A DNA stretch of 64,000 bases, from positions 1 to 64,000 of the forward strand of contig NZ_LXEW01000041.1 in the NCBI RefSeq assembly GCF_001655055.1, read 5' to 3'. Below, one piece after another: positions 21,689 through 30,670 of this stretch (positions within the stretch are counted from its first letter, which is position 1; each line of letters begins with the position of its first letter). The DNA is from Providencia heimbachae ATCC 35613 (GTDB taxonomy: Bacteria; Pseudomonadota; Gammaproteobacteria; Enterobacterales; Enterobacteriaceae). The notes below the pieces were generated by a model. That model was not told where the DNA came from and ran no database searches. It saw only the letters and a list, made by a program, of their open reading frames with translations. The position numbers and the translations under genes are program-made.

Positions 21689-22750
21689 ATGAAAATTGTT
21701 AGCCCTATAAGCAGAATTCGATGGGCAGTGATCTTTTCATTTAGCGGGTTTTTGTTAGCGGGTTGTTCTACGCCATACCATGCAGCTGCGCCTATTTCGA
21801 GTGTAGGTGATGGGCAATCTAGTCACCAGCAGGCGGCTCAAAGGGCAGCACCAAGTGCATCACCAGATGCAGGGATGAGTACGGCGATGCCGTCATCACG
21901 GCCAAACCTTTCAAGTAATAGTCAATCGGTTAACCGAGCATCTAGCCAAGCGACGACTAACGGCGAAGGCCGCATTGTTTACAACCGTGACTATGGCAGC
22001 ATCCCAAAAGGAAGCTATAACGGTAATAGCTATACCGTTCAGCGCGGTGATACTTTATTTTATATCGCTTATCTAACTGGTAATGATTTCCGTGAGTTAG
22101 CATCGAAAAACGACATTCCAGAGCCTTATAGCCTCAATGTTGGCCAGGTAATAAATATTGGTAACACAAATGTGACGCCGAGCACTCAAATTGCCTCAAA
22201 TAGTCACCAGCAACCGGTTGATCTTCGAACAACTAATGCGTATCCTGAAAACAGTGGTGGTCAAAATTCAGGTAAGATGTTGCCAAATAATAAGAAACCT
22301 GCAACGCAAGTTTCCACGGCAGCAAGTAATACAACTACCACCACAGCTTCAACAGCGGCAGCGAGCAGTAATAATTCGTCAATAAAATGGCGTTGGCCAG
22401 CTGAAGGGAAAATGATTGAAGGTTTCTCTGACGCACAAGGTGGGAACAAGGGCGTAGATATCGCAGGTTCTCGTGGTCAAGCTGTGCTCGCTTCTGCTCC
22501 AGGAAAAGTCGTTTATGCAGGTAATGCACTGCGTGGATATGGAAATCTAATAATAATAAAACATAACGATGACTACTTGAGTGCTTATGCACACAACGAT
22601 ACGTTGCTTGTGCGTGATCAACAGGATGTTACTGCGGGTCAAAAAATAGCAACTATGGGTAGTACTGGCACAAGTTCAGTTAGATTACACTTTGAAATTC
22701 GTTACAAGGGAAAATCAGTAAACCCGTTGCGCTATTTGCCGCAACGATAA
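21689..22750 (+). CDS. nlpD: Murein hydrolase activator NlpD (lipoprotein)
   Basis: The 353-residue outer-membrane lipoprotein activates the amidase AmiC during septum splitting. The lipobox FLLAGC places the lipidated Cys at 26. A low-complexity Ser/Ala/Gln region follows. Next come a LysM domain (about 117-160, starting SYTVQRGDTLFYIAYLTG) and, after a Thr/Ala/Asn-rich linker, a C-terminal LytM/M23 domain (about 240-350). The LytM domain is expected to be catalytically degenerate in this family. In E. coli the main rpoS promoter lies inside nlpD, and the same arrangement is likely here. Confidence 0.94.
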   Translation: MKIVSPISRIRWAVIFSFSGFLLAGCSTPYHAAAPISSVGDGQSSHQQAAQRAAPSASPDAGMSTAMPSSRPNLSSNSQSVNRASSQATTNGEGRIVYNRDYGSIPKGSYNGNSYTVQRGDTLFYIAYLTGNDFRELASKNDIPEPYSLNVGQVINIGNTNVTPSTQIASNSHQQPVDLRTTNAYPENSGGQNSGKMLPNNKKPATQVSTAASNTTTTTASTAAASSNNSSIKWRWPAEGKMIEGFSDAQGGNKGVDIAGSRGQAVLASAPGKVVYAGNALRGYGNLIIIKHNDDYLSAYAHNDTLLVRDQQDVTAGQKIATMGSTGTSSVRLHFEIRYKGKSVNPLRYLPQR

Positions 22751-22804
22751 ACTGGGCAGAGTGCTTTGACATTCTGTCCGCATTATCTAGGGTAGGAGTC
22801 ACTG

Positions 22805-23791
22805 ATGAGCCAAAGTTCGCTGAAAGTTAACGAGTTATATAATGACCTTGATGAAAGTAGTTCGGATGATGCTTTTGATGAAAGTCAGTTTAAAGAAGAG
22901 GATCTAGTTTCAGAACTCGAAGATGAAATGGATTTACTCCAGAGCACCACTGCGCGTGTTCTGGATGCTACCCAAATTTATCTCAGTGAAATTGGATTCT
23001 CACCGCTCCTAACAGCCGAGGAAGAGGTTTTCTATTCTCGTAGGGCTTTACGCGGTGATATTCCATCACGTCAGCGTATGATTGAAAGCAACCTCCGTCT
23101 GGTTGTAAAAATATCTCGTCGTTATAATAACCGAGGACTCGCCTTACTCGATTTGATTGAAGAAGGTAATCTTGGGTTGATTCGTGCAGTTGAAAAATTC
23201 GATCCAGAAAAAGGATTTCGTTTTTCAACCTATGCCACTTGGTGGATCCGTCAAACGATCGAGCGAGCCATCATGAATCAAACCAGAACGATTCGCCTTC
23301 CTATTCATATTGTAAAAGAACTCAATATTTACCTTCGTACGGCACGTGAATTAGCGCAGAAGCTCGATCATGAGCCAAGCCCTGAAGAAATTGCCCTAAA
23401 ATTAGATAAACCTGTTGAAGACGTTAGTCGAATGCTACGTTTAAATGAACGTATTACTTCGGTGGATACGCCGATTGCGGGGGATTCAGAAAAGTCTTTA
23501 CTTGAAGTACTCTCTGATGAAAATGATTCAGGGCCAGAAAATACAATTCAAGATAATGACTTAAAAGATAACATTGTTAAGTGGTTATTTGAACTGAATC
23601 CAAAACAACGCGAAGTCTTAGCGCGTCGTTTTGGGCTTTTAGGCTATGAAGCAGAAACTCTAGAAGAGGTTGGGCGCGAAATTGGGCTCACTCGTGAAAG
23701 AGTTCGCCAGATTCAAGTAGAAGGTTTGAGACGTCTCAAAGATATTTTACATAATGAAGATTTAACGTTGGAATCGTTATTCAATATGTAA
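22805..23791 (+). CDS. rpoS: RNA polymerase sigma factor RpoS
   Basis: The 328-residue stationary-phase and general stress sigma factor is close in length to E. coli RpoS (330). An acidic N-terminal region 1.1 is followed by region 1.2 ([14 protein letters not shown]), regions 2.1-2.4 ([17 protein letters not shown] through [17 protein letters not shown]), region 3 and the region 4.2 helix-turn-helix ([20 protein letters not shown]). GGAG precedes the ATG. A terminator lies directly downstream. Confidence 0.97.
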   Translation: MSQSSLKVNELYNDLDESSSDDAFDESQFKEEDLVSELEDEMDLLQSTTARVLDATQIYLSEIGFSPLLTAEEEVFYSRRALRGDIPSRQRMIESNLRLVVKISRRYNNRGLALLDLIEEGNLGLIRAVEKFDPEKGFRFSTYATWWIRQTIERAIMNQTRTIRLPIHIVKELNIYLRTARELAQKLDHEPSPEEIALKLDKPVEDVSRMLRLNERITSVDTPIAGDSEKSLLEVLSDENDSGPENTIQDNDLKDNIVKWLFELNPKQREVLARRFGLLGYEAETLEEVGREIGLTRERVRQIQVEGLRRLKDILHNEDLTLESLFNM

Positions 23792-23809
23792 GACGGTTGT
23801 TAGAAATTA

Positions 23810-23850
23810 AAGCCTCAGTAAATTCATTTTGAACTACTGGGGCTTTTTAT
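23810..23850 (+). terminator. Terminator between rpoS and miaE
   Basis: The arms AAGCCTCAGTA (23810-23820) and TACTGGGGCTT (23835-23845) pair with one G-U and are followed by a T run. The hairpin lies between the convergent rpoS and miaE genes. Confidence 0.75.
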
Positions 23851-23874
23851 TATTCTTACATCGTTAGCTAATTA

Positions 23875-24642
23875 TCAAATATTTACAGGGACGCCGCTGT
23901 GAAATTTAAAATCACTATCCGGCGTGGAAATTAATTCCGCTTCAATAATACCGAAATAATCAACACGCTCAGTAATATCATTCTTGCTAATTAACTGCGC
24001 TAGATGTAAATAATCCTGATAATGACGAGCTTCTGAACGCAATAGTGAAATATAAAAATTAGCAAGTTGCTCATCTAACAAAGGGGCTAACTTTGCGAAG
24101 CGTTCACAGGAACGAGCCTCAATATAAGCACCAATAATCAGTTTATCGACAAGTGTGCTTGGGTCGTGGGGACTAATATGGCTAAATAACCCCTTCGCAT
24201 AACGACCCGCAGTGATACCATCATAAGGAATATCACGCTGATGCATGATTTCTAGTACTTGGTAAAAATGATGGAGCTCTTCTTTAATCAGTAATACCAT
24301 TTTATCAATCAAATCTTGGCTATAAGCAGATTGTTTCCTTGCTAAGATTTGTTTTGATACCTGATTTTTATTTTTGAGTGTATGAATATCGCCAATTTTA
24401 TCATAGGCAAATGATTCATAAGGCTTAAACCATTCAAGTAACACCGCTGTACTTTCTTTGTCAACAGCGTACTTGCGGATTAAAAACATCGCACTTTGCG
24501 CTGCTTTTAATTCACATAAAAGATGGTCTTTCAATATGATAGGCAAACTTTCAGGAAGGCTTGCCTTGTGGATCCATGAATCAGGGGTTTCACATCGTAA
24601 AAACTGCCTGATAGGCGCCAATAATTCAGCGTACTCATCCAT
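23875..24642 (-). CDS. miaE: tRNA-(ms2io6A37) hydroxylase MiaE
   Basis: The 255-residue non-heme diiron monooxygenase hydroxylates the isopentenyl group of ms2i6A37 in tRNA. Ferritin-like helices carry the iron ligands, visible as KEELHHF (E-x2-H, about 127-131) and SEARHYQDYL (E-x2-H, about 205-209) with additional Glu in AYIEARSCERF. The gene is absent from E. coli K-12 but present in Salmonella and many other enterobacteria. It starts one base after the mutS stop, so the two are probably co-transcribed. Confidence 0.92.
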   Translation of the reverse strand: MDEYAELLAPIRQFLRCETPDSWIHKASLPESLPIILKDHLLCELKAAQSAMFLIRKYAVDKESTAVLLEWFKPYESFAYDKIGDIHTLKNKNQVSKQILARKQSAYSQDLIDKMVLLIKEELHHFYQVLEIMHQRDIPYDGITAGRYAKGLFSHISPHDPSTLVDKLIIGAYIEARSCERFAKLAPLLDEQLANFYISLLRSEARHYQDYLHLAQLISKNDITERVDYFGIIEAELISTPDSDFKFHSGVPVNI

Positions 24643-24643
24643 G

Positions 24644-27211
24644 CTACTTATCCATTTCCTTTAAACGATATAACCAATCAAGTGCTTGACGTGGTGTTAG
24701 CTTATCAGGATCGATACCATCTAATGCAGTGAGCACAGGGGACGGTTCTTCATCGGCTACGGCTAAAAAGCTCAACTGTGCACTGTCTACATGGCTAGTA
24801 TTTGCACTATTGGAAATAACTTCGAGTTCTTTTAGCTTTTGTTTTGCGCGTTTAATTACGTCTTTTGGCACCCCAGCAAGGGAGGCAACGGCTAAGCCAT
24901 AGCTTTTACTCGCTGCACCTTCCTGCACGTTGTGCATAAAGGCAATTGTCTCACCGTGCTCAATAGCATCGAGGTGAATATTAGTCACCCCTTCTAATTT
25001 TTCAGGTAAAGTTGTTAACTCAAAATAGTGGGTAGCAAATAGCGTCATTGCCTTGATTTTATTAACTAAATTTTCAGCACAAGCCCAAGCTAATGATAAA
25101 CCATCATAGGTTGATGTTCCTCGACCTATTTCATCCATCAATACCAAGCTGTGTTCTGTGGCATTGTGTAAAATATTCGCCGTTTCTGTCATCTCGACCA
25201 TAAAGGTGGATCGACCTGACGCAAGGTCATCGGATGCGCCTACTCGTGTAAAGATGCGATCAACAGGACCGATCACGGCCTTCGAAGCAGGAACAAAACT
25301 ACCTATGTAGGCCAGTAGTGTAATCAGTGCAGTTTGGCGCATATAGGTGCTTTTACCACCCATATTGGGACCCGTAATGATTAAAAGGCGACGTTGTGGT
25401 GATAGCGATAATGGGTTCGAGATAAAAGGTTCGCTCAGGACTTGTTCAACAACAGGGTGGCGGCCTTCCGTAATTTGTATCCCAGGTTTATCAGTCAATT
25501 GTGGACAGGCATAGTCTAGAGTTTCAGCTCTTTCGGCAAGGTTTGTTAAAACATCTAATTCAGCAAGGGCTTCTGCACTGGTTTGCAATGCGGCTAAGTG
25601 CGGTAGCAGCATATTAAATAGCTCGTCATAGAGTGCCTTTTCGATAGCTAATGCTTTTCCTTTTGAAGTCAGAACTTTATCTTCATATTCTTTTAATTCA
25701 GGAATGATGTAACGCTCAGCGTTTTTCAATGTTTGGCGGCGCACGTAGTGAATCGGGGTTAAATGACTTTGCCCACGACTCACTTGGATATAGTAGCCAT
25801 GTATGGCGTTATAACCCACTTTTAGAGTCTCGATGCCATGTTTTTCGCGTTCCCTAATTTCAAGCCTATCAAGATAGTCAGTGGCCCCATCAGCAAGGGC
25901 ACGCCATTCATCAAGTTCAGTATTATAGCCCGGTGCAATTACACCACCATCACGCACTAACACTGGAGGCGCATCGATAATGGCTTTTTCAAGCAAAGTT
26001 TGTAGTTCATCGAATTGCCCGATACGATTTTGCAATTCTTGCAAATAAGTGCTGCTAGATTGGCTTAAAATTTGGTGAATATCATGATATTGCTGAAAAG
26101 CATGACGCATACGCGTTAAGTCGCGAGGGCGTGCGGAGCGTAGCGCTAATCGCGCCAGTACACGCTCTAAATCGCCAATCTGACGTAAATAGGGCTGTAA
26201 TTCAAAACCATTACTTTGCAAGGCACTAATTGCTTGTTGACGATTATTCAAAATCTCAATATTGCGTAATGGGGTATGTAACCAACGCTTAAGCATACGG
26301 CTACCCATTGGGGTTACACATAAATCTAAGATAGCCGCGAGGGTATTTTCTGTGCCACCAGCCAGGTTTTGTGTTAATTCTAAGTTACGACGAGTTGCAG
26401 CATCTAAAATGACATTATCATTTTGTTTTTCCATGATAATGCTACGAATATGGGGCAGTGAAGTACGCTGAGTATCTTTGACATACTGTAGCAAGCAGCC
26501 TGCGGCTCTTAAGGCTTTATGGGCGTTATCGACACCAAAACCGATCAGATCTTTAGTACCGAACTGTAGGCCTAATTGTTGTTTTGCCGTCTCTAATTCA
26601 TATTCCCATAAAGGGCGGCGGCGTAAGCCTTTATTGTGTTCTATCAGTGCCATACTTGCAAAATCCTCTGGGTAGAGAAGTTCTGCGGGGCGAGTGCGTT
26701 GAAGTTCAGCTTGGAGAGCTTCTTCTCCCGAAATTTCACTGATAATAAAACGGCCCGAAGTAATATCTAATGTCGCAAAACCGTAGCCTTGGGCATCCTG
26801 CCATACCGCAGCCAATAAGTTATCTTGCCTTTCATTTAATAGCGCTTCATCCGTGATGGTACCGGGAGTGACAATACGAACCACTTGGCGTTCAACGGGC
26901 CCTTTGCTGGTTGCTGGGTCACCGATTTGTTCACAGATCGCGACGGATTCCCCCATTTGGACTAATTTTGCCAAATAGCCTTCTGCAGCATGGTGAGGAA
27001 CGCCTGCCATTGGTATGGGTTGACCGGCAGATTGTCCGCGCTTAGTTAATGAAATATCAAGTAGTTGCGATGCTTTTTTTGCATCATCAAAGAATAATTC
27101 GTAAAAATCCCCCATACGATAAAACATCAAAATATCTTTGTGTTGTGCTTTTAGTTTTAGATACTGCTGCATCATAGGTGTGTGGGATTCGAAATCTTGA
27201 TTGTTTGTCAT
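24644..27211 (-). CDS. mutS: DNA mismatch repair protein MutS
   Basis: The 855-residue protein recognises mismatches. The mismatch-binding motif Phe36-Tyr-Glu38 sits in GDFYELF. Connector, lever and clamp domains follow. The ATPase has Walker [12 protein letters not shown] and Walker [16 protein letters not shown]. Length and both ends match E. coli MutS (853). It is transcribed towards rpoS with miaE downstream. Confidence 0.97.
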   Translation of the reverse strand: MTNNQDFESHTPMMQQYLKLKAQHKDILMFYRMGDFYELFFDDAKKASQLLDISLTKRGQSAGQPIPMAGVPHHAAEGYLAKLVQMGESVAICEQIGDPATSKGPVERQVVRIVTPGTITDEALLNERQDNLLAAVWQDAQGYGFATLDITSGRFIISEISGEEALQAELQRTRPAELLYPEDFASMALIEHNKGLRRRPLWEYELETAKQQLGLQFGTKDLIGFGVDNAHKALRAAGCLLQYVKDTQRTSLPHIRSIIMEKQNDNVILDAATRRNLELTQNLAGGTENTLAAILDLCVTPMGSRMLKRWLHTPLRNIEILNNRQQAISALQSNGFELQPYLRQIGDLERVLARLALRSARPRDLTRMRHAFQQYHDIHQILSQSSSTYLQELQNRIGQFDELQTLLEKAIIDAPPVLVRDGGVIAPGYNTELDEWRALADGATDYLDRLEIREREKHGIETLKVGYNAIHGYYIQVSRGQSHLTPIHYVRRQTLKNAERYIIPELKEYEDKVLTSKGKALAIEKALYDELFNMLLPHLAALQTSAEALAELDVLTNLAERAETLDYACPQLTDKPGIQITEGRHPVVEQVLSEPFISNPLSLSPQRRLLIITGPNMGGKSTYMRQTALITLLAYIGSFVPASKAVIGPVDRIFTRVGASDDLASGRSTFMVEMTETANILHNATEHSLVLMDEIGRGTSTYDGLSLAWACAENLVNKIKAMTLFATHYFELTTLPEKLEGVTNIHLDAIEHGETIAFMHNVQEGAASKSYGLAVASLAGVPKDVIKRAKQKLKELEVISNSANTSHVDSAQLSFLAVADEEPSPVLTALDGIDPDKLTPRQALDWLYRLKEMDK

Positions 27212-27534
27212 AAAATTTTCTGTTTTAACGTATTGAGTTTAATGGGTTATGTGATTTTCTGTGTTTTATGTTTGAGTATGCTTTTATCGTATAAAATACC
27301 ACATAACCTGATGAATGAATGCAAGCCAAAATGCGAACGATGATTATGGCTATGGTATTACGCCTATGATAGCAATAACAACCCGTTGTTTGGCTAAATC
27401 ATCTGAATTATTTAAAAATAATACGAACTATTAATATATTACCTTTGTGGCGTTTTTATTGTAAATATTAATATAATTGAAGGACATGTTGAATCTATTA
27501 AGATTGAAGGATCTTCAGTGCGTTTGTGATGGTT

Positions 27535-27618
27535 AAGTCTAAGTCTAAGTCTAAGTCTAAGTCTAAGTCTAAGTCTAAGTCTAAGTCTAAGTCTAAGTCT
27601 AAGTCTAAGTCTAAGCCT
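27535..27618 (+). repeat. Hexanucleotide tandem repeat (AAGTCT)13
   Basis: Thirteen perfect copies of AAGTCT run from 27535 to 27612, followed by one degenerate copy (AAGCCT). The array is in non-coding sequence about 320 bases upstream of the mutS start codon, on the side away from its coding region, and about 460 bases before rlmF. Copy number is expected to vary by slippage. Confidence 0.95.
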
Positions 27619-27912
27619 ATATGTCAGCTCTGTGCCAATAGCGGATGTTGTTTAAAGATGAGCAGTTATTAGATGATGTGCTACAAGGATACTTTTGTAT
27701 CACTAAATCGACATGTTCTGACTGATCTGCTTTAATCAAACAGGACACTTTAATAATGGAATATAATCCAATTATGTGCAGATATTATTAGTTGGACGAT
27801 TTACATTTTGTATTAGTTGTTCCATGTTTGGCGTTAATGTATTCAATTTGGCCAAATCAGCTTATTGAATCTTACATCTAGGCAGTTTATTGCTTAAAAC
27901 GGACGGTATATA

Positions 27913-28034
27913 TCCTTATTCATGCAAACTGCAGGTTCGTTGGCCGCACTCAGCCAGCCGGGTCACATACTGATGTATGTTCCCCGTCTATCTTCCCTTG
28001 CCGCCTTCCTGCAACTTGAAAGCTATAGGGTATA
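27913..28034 (+). repeat. ERIC-like element upstream of rlmF
   Basis: The core CACATACTGATGTATGTTCC and the flanks GTTGGCCGCACTCAGCC and CTTGCCGCCTTCCTGCAACT align with the ERIC-like elements at 7.1-7.4 kb but are GC-richer. They look more like the version I recall from Serratia-type genomes. It ends about 45 bases before the rlmF start. Confidence 0.7.
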
Positions 28035-28078
28035 TGGTATCGTACGCGTCAGAAATACTTTTAAGAGAGCCCGTCACG

Positions 28079-29044
28079 GTGGAAAAAAAGAAAACCTTCC
28101 CGCAGCAGAAAAGCGGCTTGCACCCGCGTAACCGTCATCGCTCACGCTATGATTTCCCGGCGCTGATCGCCAGTTGCCCTGCACTGGAGCCGTTCGTCAA
28201 GCCGAACGCCTGGGGCGACATCTCGGTAGATTTTGCCGATCCTGCGGCGGTTAAAATGCTCAACCGTGCGTTGCTGCAACATTTCTATGGCATCGAACAC
28301 TGGGACATCCCCGCCGATTATCTGTGCCCGCCGATCCCCGGGCGTGCCGACTATTTACACCATCTGGCCGACCTGCTGGCGACCAGCAACGGTGGTGAGA
28401 TCCCTCGTGGTAAAGGCGTGGCGATCCTTGATGTGGGTATTGGCGCCAACTGTATTTATCCGATCATTGGCCTGCGTGAATACGGCTGGCGTTTTACCGG
28501 TTCGGAGATTGATCCGGTATCGCTCAATACGGCCAAAATGATCGTGGAGATGAATCCGACGCTGAGAAACGGCGTGCGTCTGCGTTTGCAAAAACAACCC
28601 GAATTTATTTTGAACGGCATCATCGGCGTGGCGGAGAAATTTGATGCCACACTGTGTAATCCACCGTTCCACAGCTCTGAACAGGAAGCGCAAGCCAGCA
28701 CCCGCCGCAAACTGCACAAGCTGGGTAAAAGCGAGGTAGCCGACACGCCGGTACAGAACTTTGGCGGCAAAAATAAAGAGCTATGGTGTGAAGGCGGCGA
28801 AGAAGCCTTTGTGCGTAAAATGGTAGAGGAGAGCGTTAGTCTGGCGCAAAACTGCCTGTGGTTCACCTCGTTGATTTCTAAAAACACTACCTTGCCTTCG
28901 ATTTATCACGCGTTGAAGCTGGTGGGTGCGGCCGAAGTCCGTACCATTGAAATGGCGCAGGGGCAAAAAATCAGTCGCTTCGTGGCCTGGACTTTCCACG
29001 ACGCACAACAGCAGGTCGCCTGGGCAGCAGAACGCTGGCGTTAA
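28079..29044 (+). CDS. rlmF: 23S rRNA (adenine(1618)-N6)-methyltransferase RlmF
   Basis: The 321-residue SAM-dependent enzyme methylates A1618 of 23S rRNA. The N-terminal LHPRNRHRSRYDFPAL, the SAM-binding LDVGIGANCIYP and the catalytic NPPFHSS motif are all present. I chose GTG at 28079 because the protein then starts like known RlmF; frames further upstream lie in an ERIC element. Base composition is strikingly different from the surroundings: two 60-base rows inside the gene (28141-28200, 28321-28380) are 60% and 67% GC. This and the flanking repeat and IS remnant suggest acquisition from a GC-richer enterobacterium. The reading frame is intact. Confidence 0.92.
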   Translation: MEKKKTFPQQKSGLHPRNRHRSRYDFPALIASCPALEPFVKPNAWGDISVDFADPAAVKMLNRALLQHFYGIEHWDIPADYLCPPIPGRADYLHHLADLLATSNGGEIPRGKGVAILDVGIGANCIYPIIGLREYGWRFTGSEIDPVSLNTAKMIVEMNPTLRNGVRLRLQKQPEFILNGIIGVAEKFDATLCNPPFHSSEQEAQASTRRKLHKLGKSEVADTPVQNFGGKNKELWCEGGEEAFVRKMVEESVSLAQNCLWFTSLISKNTTLPSIYHALKLVGAAEVRTIEMAQGQKISRFVAWTFHDAQQQVAWAAERWR

Positions 29045-29051
29045 TTTCCTT

Positions 29052-29075
29052 GGTGCCGGTTATTTAACCGGCACC
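29052..29075 (+). terminator. GC-rich hairpin after rlmF
   Basis: The 10-bp perfect stem GGTGCCGGTT/AACCGGCACC with a 4-base loop lies seven bases after the rlmF stop. The T run that follows is poor. It probably travelled with the gene as its terminator. Confidence 0.6.
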
Positions 29076-29180
29076 GATAAAACTTCGCATTTCCCTTTCA
29101 ATTTCTGCATGTTGCGTTATTCTCAATATGTCTTCCAATACTAAAAATCTTAAAAAAGTTATTCATTCAAAATACAATAG

Positions 29181-29328
<148 letters not shown>

Positions 29329-29405
29329 CCACTACACTCTGATGCTTAATTTCTCTAGAGCGTTGAGATATAAATATATTTAGCTTGTACGGCGTGTGAT
29401 CTATG

Positions 29406-29433
29406 TTGCCATATAAAACAACGATGATAAAAT
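29406..29433 (+). promoter_or_regulatory. Candidate sigma-70 promoter
   Basis: TTGCCA (29406-29411), a 16-base spacer and TAAAAT (29428-29433) lie 30 bases before the ATG of the 54-residue ORF. The match to the consensus is good but has no support beyond position. Confidence 0.45.
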
Positions 29434-29463
29434 GCACTATCGTCAGTTTGTAGTGAGATAACT

Positions 29464-29628
29464 ATGAACAAAAATGAATTAACTCAAGCAACAAAACCAA
29501 CTCGCACTCAGCTAATTCGTGCGGTGACAACGTCTACTGCGATTGAAACAGGGCAGAAGTCTCGTCGCCTTGAAGAAGAGATGAAATCTAAGCGTAAAAA
29601 ATTCGGGCATTTGAAACTCGCAATCTAG
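29464..29628 (+). CDS. Small basic protein of unknown function (54 residues)
   Basis: The ATG at 29464 follows AGTGAG at a workable distance and a good promoter candidate. The 54-residue product is soluble and rich in Lys, Arg, Thr and Glu, with KSRRLEEEMKSKRKKFGHLK in its second half. I do not recognise a family. Its TAG stop lies in the palindrome CTAG, which also gives the stop of the opposing Fic remnant, so the two frames end on each other. Being small and next to a Fic gene invites an antitoxin idea, but the convergent layout and lack of similarity to YhfG do not support it. Confidence 0.5.
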   Translation: MNKNELTQATKPTRTQLIRAVTTSTAIETGQKSRRLEEEMKSKRKKFGHLKLAI

Positions 29629-30014
29629 TTCGCTTTTAAGGCTTCATTAACCCAATATTTCATTGGTTCATAGTTAAGGTTTAATCCTGCGTGGATTGCT
29701 GCAATGTACTGTATCTGGTTCTGAGTCCAGCTTTCGTAATATAATGGTTGTAGTCTACCTTGTACCGCTATTACATCTGCCAGTAAGCGCGATAAGCGCC
29801 CATTTCCTTCCCTAAAAGGGTGTATCAGGATTAATTCCACATGTACTGTTGCAATAGCTTCTATGACGCATTCTCGGCTCATATTTGAGCAAGGGGTGTA
29901 TTTTGCAAGAAAGTCTCTTTCAAATTGAGCAAATTGCCGATGCTCCACGGACAGCGGTTCAAGCATGTTTGCAAAGTAAACTAGATAGAGCTGATGAAGT
30001 GATGAGTAAATCAC
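29625..30014 (-). pseudogene. Fic-domain protein, C-terminal remnant
   Basis: The 129-codon frame keeps the Fic active-site motif HPFREGNGRLSR (family pattern H-x-F-x-[DE]-G-N-G-R-x2-R), which in intact enzymes transfers AMP or similar groups to target proteins. Similarity to longer Fic proteins starts only around QFAQFERDFLAKYTPC (codon about 27) and runs to the end. The roughly 26 codons before that lie opposite the LprI-like remnant and do not look like Fic sequence, so about the first half of the domain is missing. It is probably non-functional, though a translated short protein cannot be excluded. Confidence 0.65.
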
Positions 30015-30236
30015 TTACGGATAATGAAACTGAGCGGAAAAAAATTGACTCTTTTGCAACAACACAAGCTATTGCTTCACTAAAAAAATCACAGGATGCT
30101 TTTCTGGAGTTCAGAACCAGTGAGTGTCAACGTCAAGGTGATGTCTTGCTTGGTGGAAGCGGAATGGGGGGATGTGATGTTAGCGTGTAAAGTTAAACTG
30201 ACTTATTCCAGAATTGAAGCGCTAAGTCTTCAATAG
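29960..30236 (+). pseudogene. LprI/DUF1311-like protein remnant with frameshift
   Basis: The frame shows CLQSKLDRADEVM, SLKKSQDAFLEFRTSEC and GGSGMGG, in the style of the LprI (DUF1311) lysozyme-inhibitor family. It has no start or signal peptide of its own and begins at the junction with the Fic remnant. At the run of six G (30165-30171) the frame is lost and stops at about 30190. Shifting by one base restores DVMLACKVKLTYSRIEALSL and a TAG at 30234-30236, which fits the family's C-terminal Cys-containing end. So it is truncated at the 5' end and frameshifted near the 3' end. Confidence 0.55.
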
Positions 30237-30327
30237 TATTTTTCATTATGTATTTTGATACCTTTATGTATTTCACGATGCGCTATTATCTAATATAGAG
30301 AAAGCCTTATTATTCTTCGCCTTAATT

Positions 30328-30357
30328 AACCCCTTAATTTTTTAGTGAGGGGTTTTT
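30328..30357 (+). terminator. Rho-independent terminator
   Basis: The arms AACCCCT (30328-30334) and AGGGGTT (30348-30354) are followed by a T run. The hairpin lies downstream of the LprI-like remnant and insulates the molybdo-enzyme operon from the degraded region. Confidence 0.65.
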
Positions 30358-30586
30358 ACTAATATTTTGTACAGTTATTAAAATAATATTAGTGACGTAC
30401 GGTTGTAGAATATCTCCCCTTTTAGTTAAGAGGGATACCTGTCTTACTCATTATTTAAGTATAAAAGAGAATTGATGGGTTATTAATTATGGTAAACCTC
30501 TCAGTAATATAAACATAAAAAAATCTTACCTGGCACATAGTGTTAATTATTAGAATGGTAGCTAATGATATTCTGAAAAGTCAATA

Positions 30587-30661
30587 ATGAAAAACATAAT
30601 ATTTTCTTGTTTATCAATAGGTTGTTTTTTTATTTTACCTATTTTAATAAGCAATGTGTAA
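30587..30661 (+). CDS. Possible 24-residue membrane peptide
   Basis: ATG at 30587 to TAA at 30659-30661 encodes MKNIIFSCLSIGCFFILPIL plus four residues: two early charged or polar positions and then a single hydrophobic helix. It ends nine bases before the start of the iron-sulfur subunit gene. The ribosome-binding site is weak. It could be a tiny membrane subunit, a leader peptide or chance. The rest of 30358-30586 is AT-rich and presumably holds the operon promoter. Confidence 0.25.
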   Translation: MKNIIFSCLSIGCFFILPILISNV

Positions 30662-30670
30662 GGGAATGAT

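Larger units (their letters stand above)
27212..28078. other. Long intergenic region between mutS and rlmF
   Basis: About 870 bases without a supported gene. It contains the mutS promoter side, very AT-rich sequence (one 60-base row at 27421-27480 is 20% GC), a hexanucleotide tandem repeat and an ERIC-like element just before rlmF. An in-frame extension of the rlmF frame back to 27977 runs through the ERIC element and is not considered coding. Confidence 0.6.

Noticed and set aside
27535-27618. Hexamer array as a CRISPR or coding repeat
   Set aside because: Units are only six bases with no spacers, and all frames lack start signals; it is a microsatellite.
27977-28078. N-terminal extension of RlmF from 27977
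   Set aside because: The extra codons fall in an ERIC-like element and do not resemble RlmF; the GTG at 28079 gives the family N-terminus.
29464-29628. YhfG-type antitoxin for the Fic protein
   Set aside because: The sequence does not resemble YhfG, and the gene is convergent instead of upstream in an operon.
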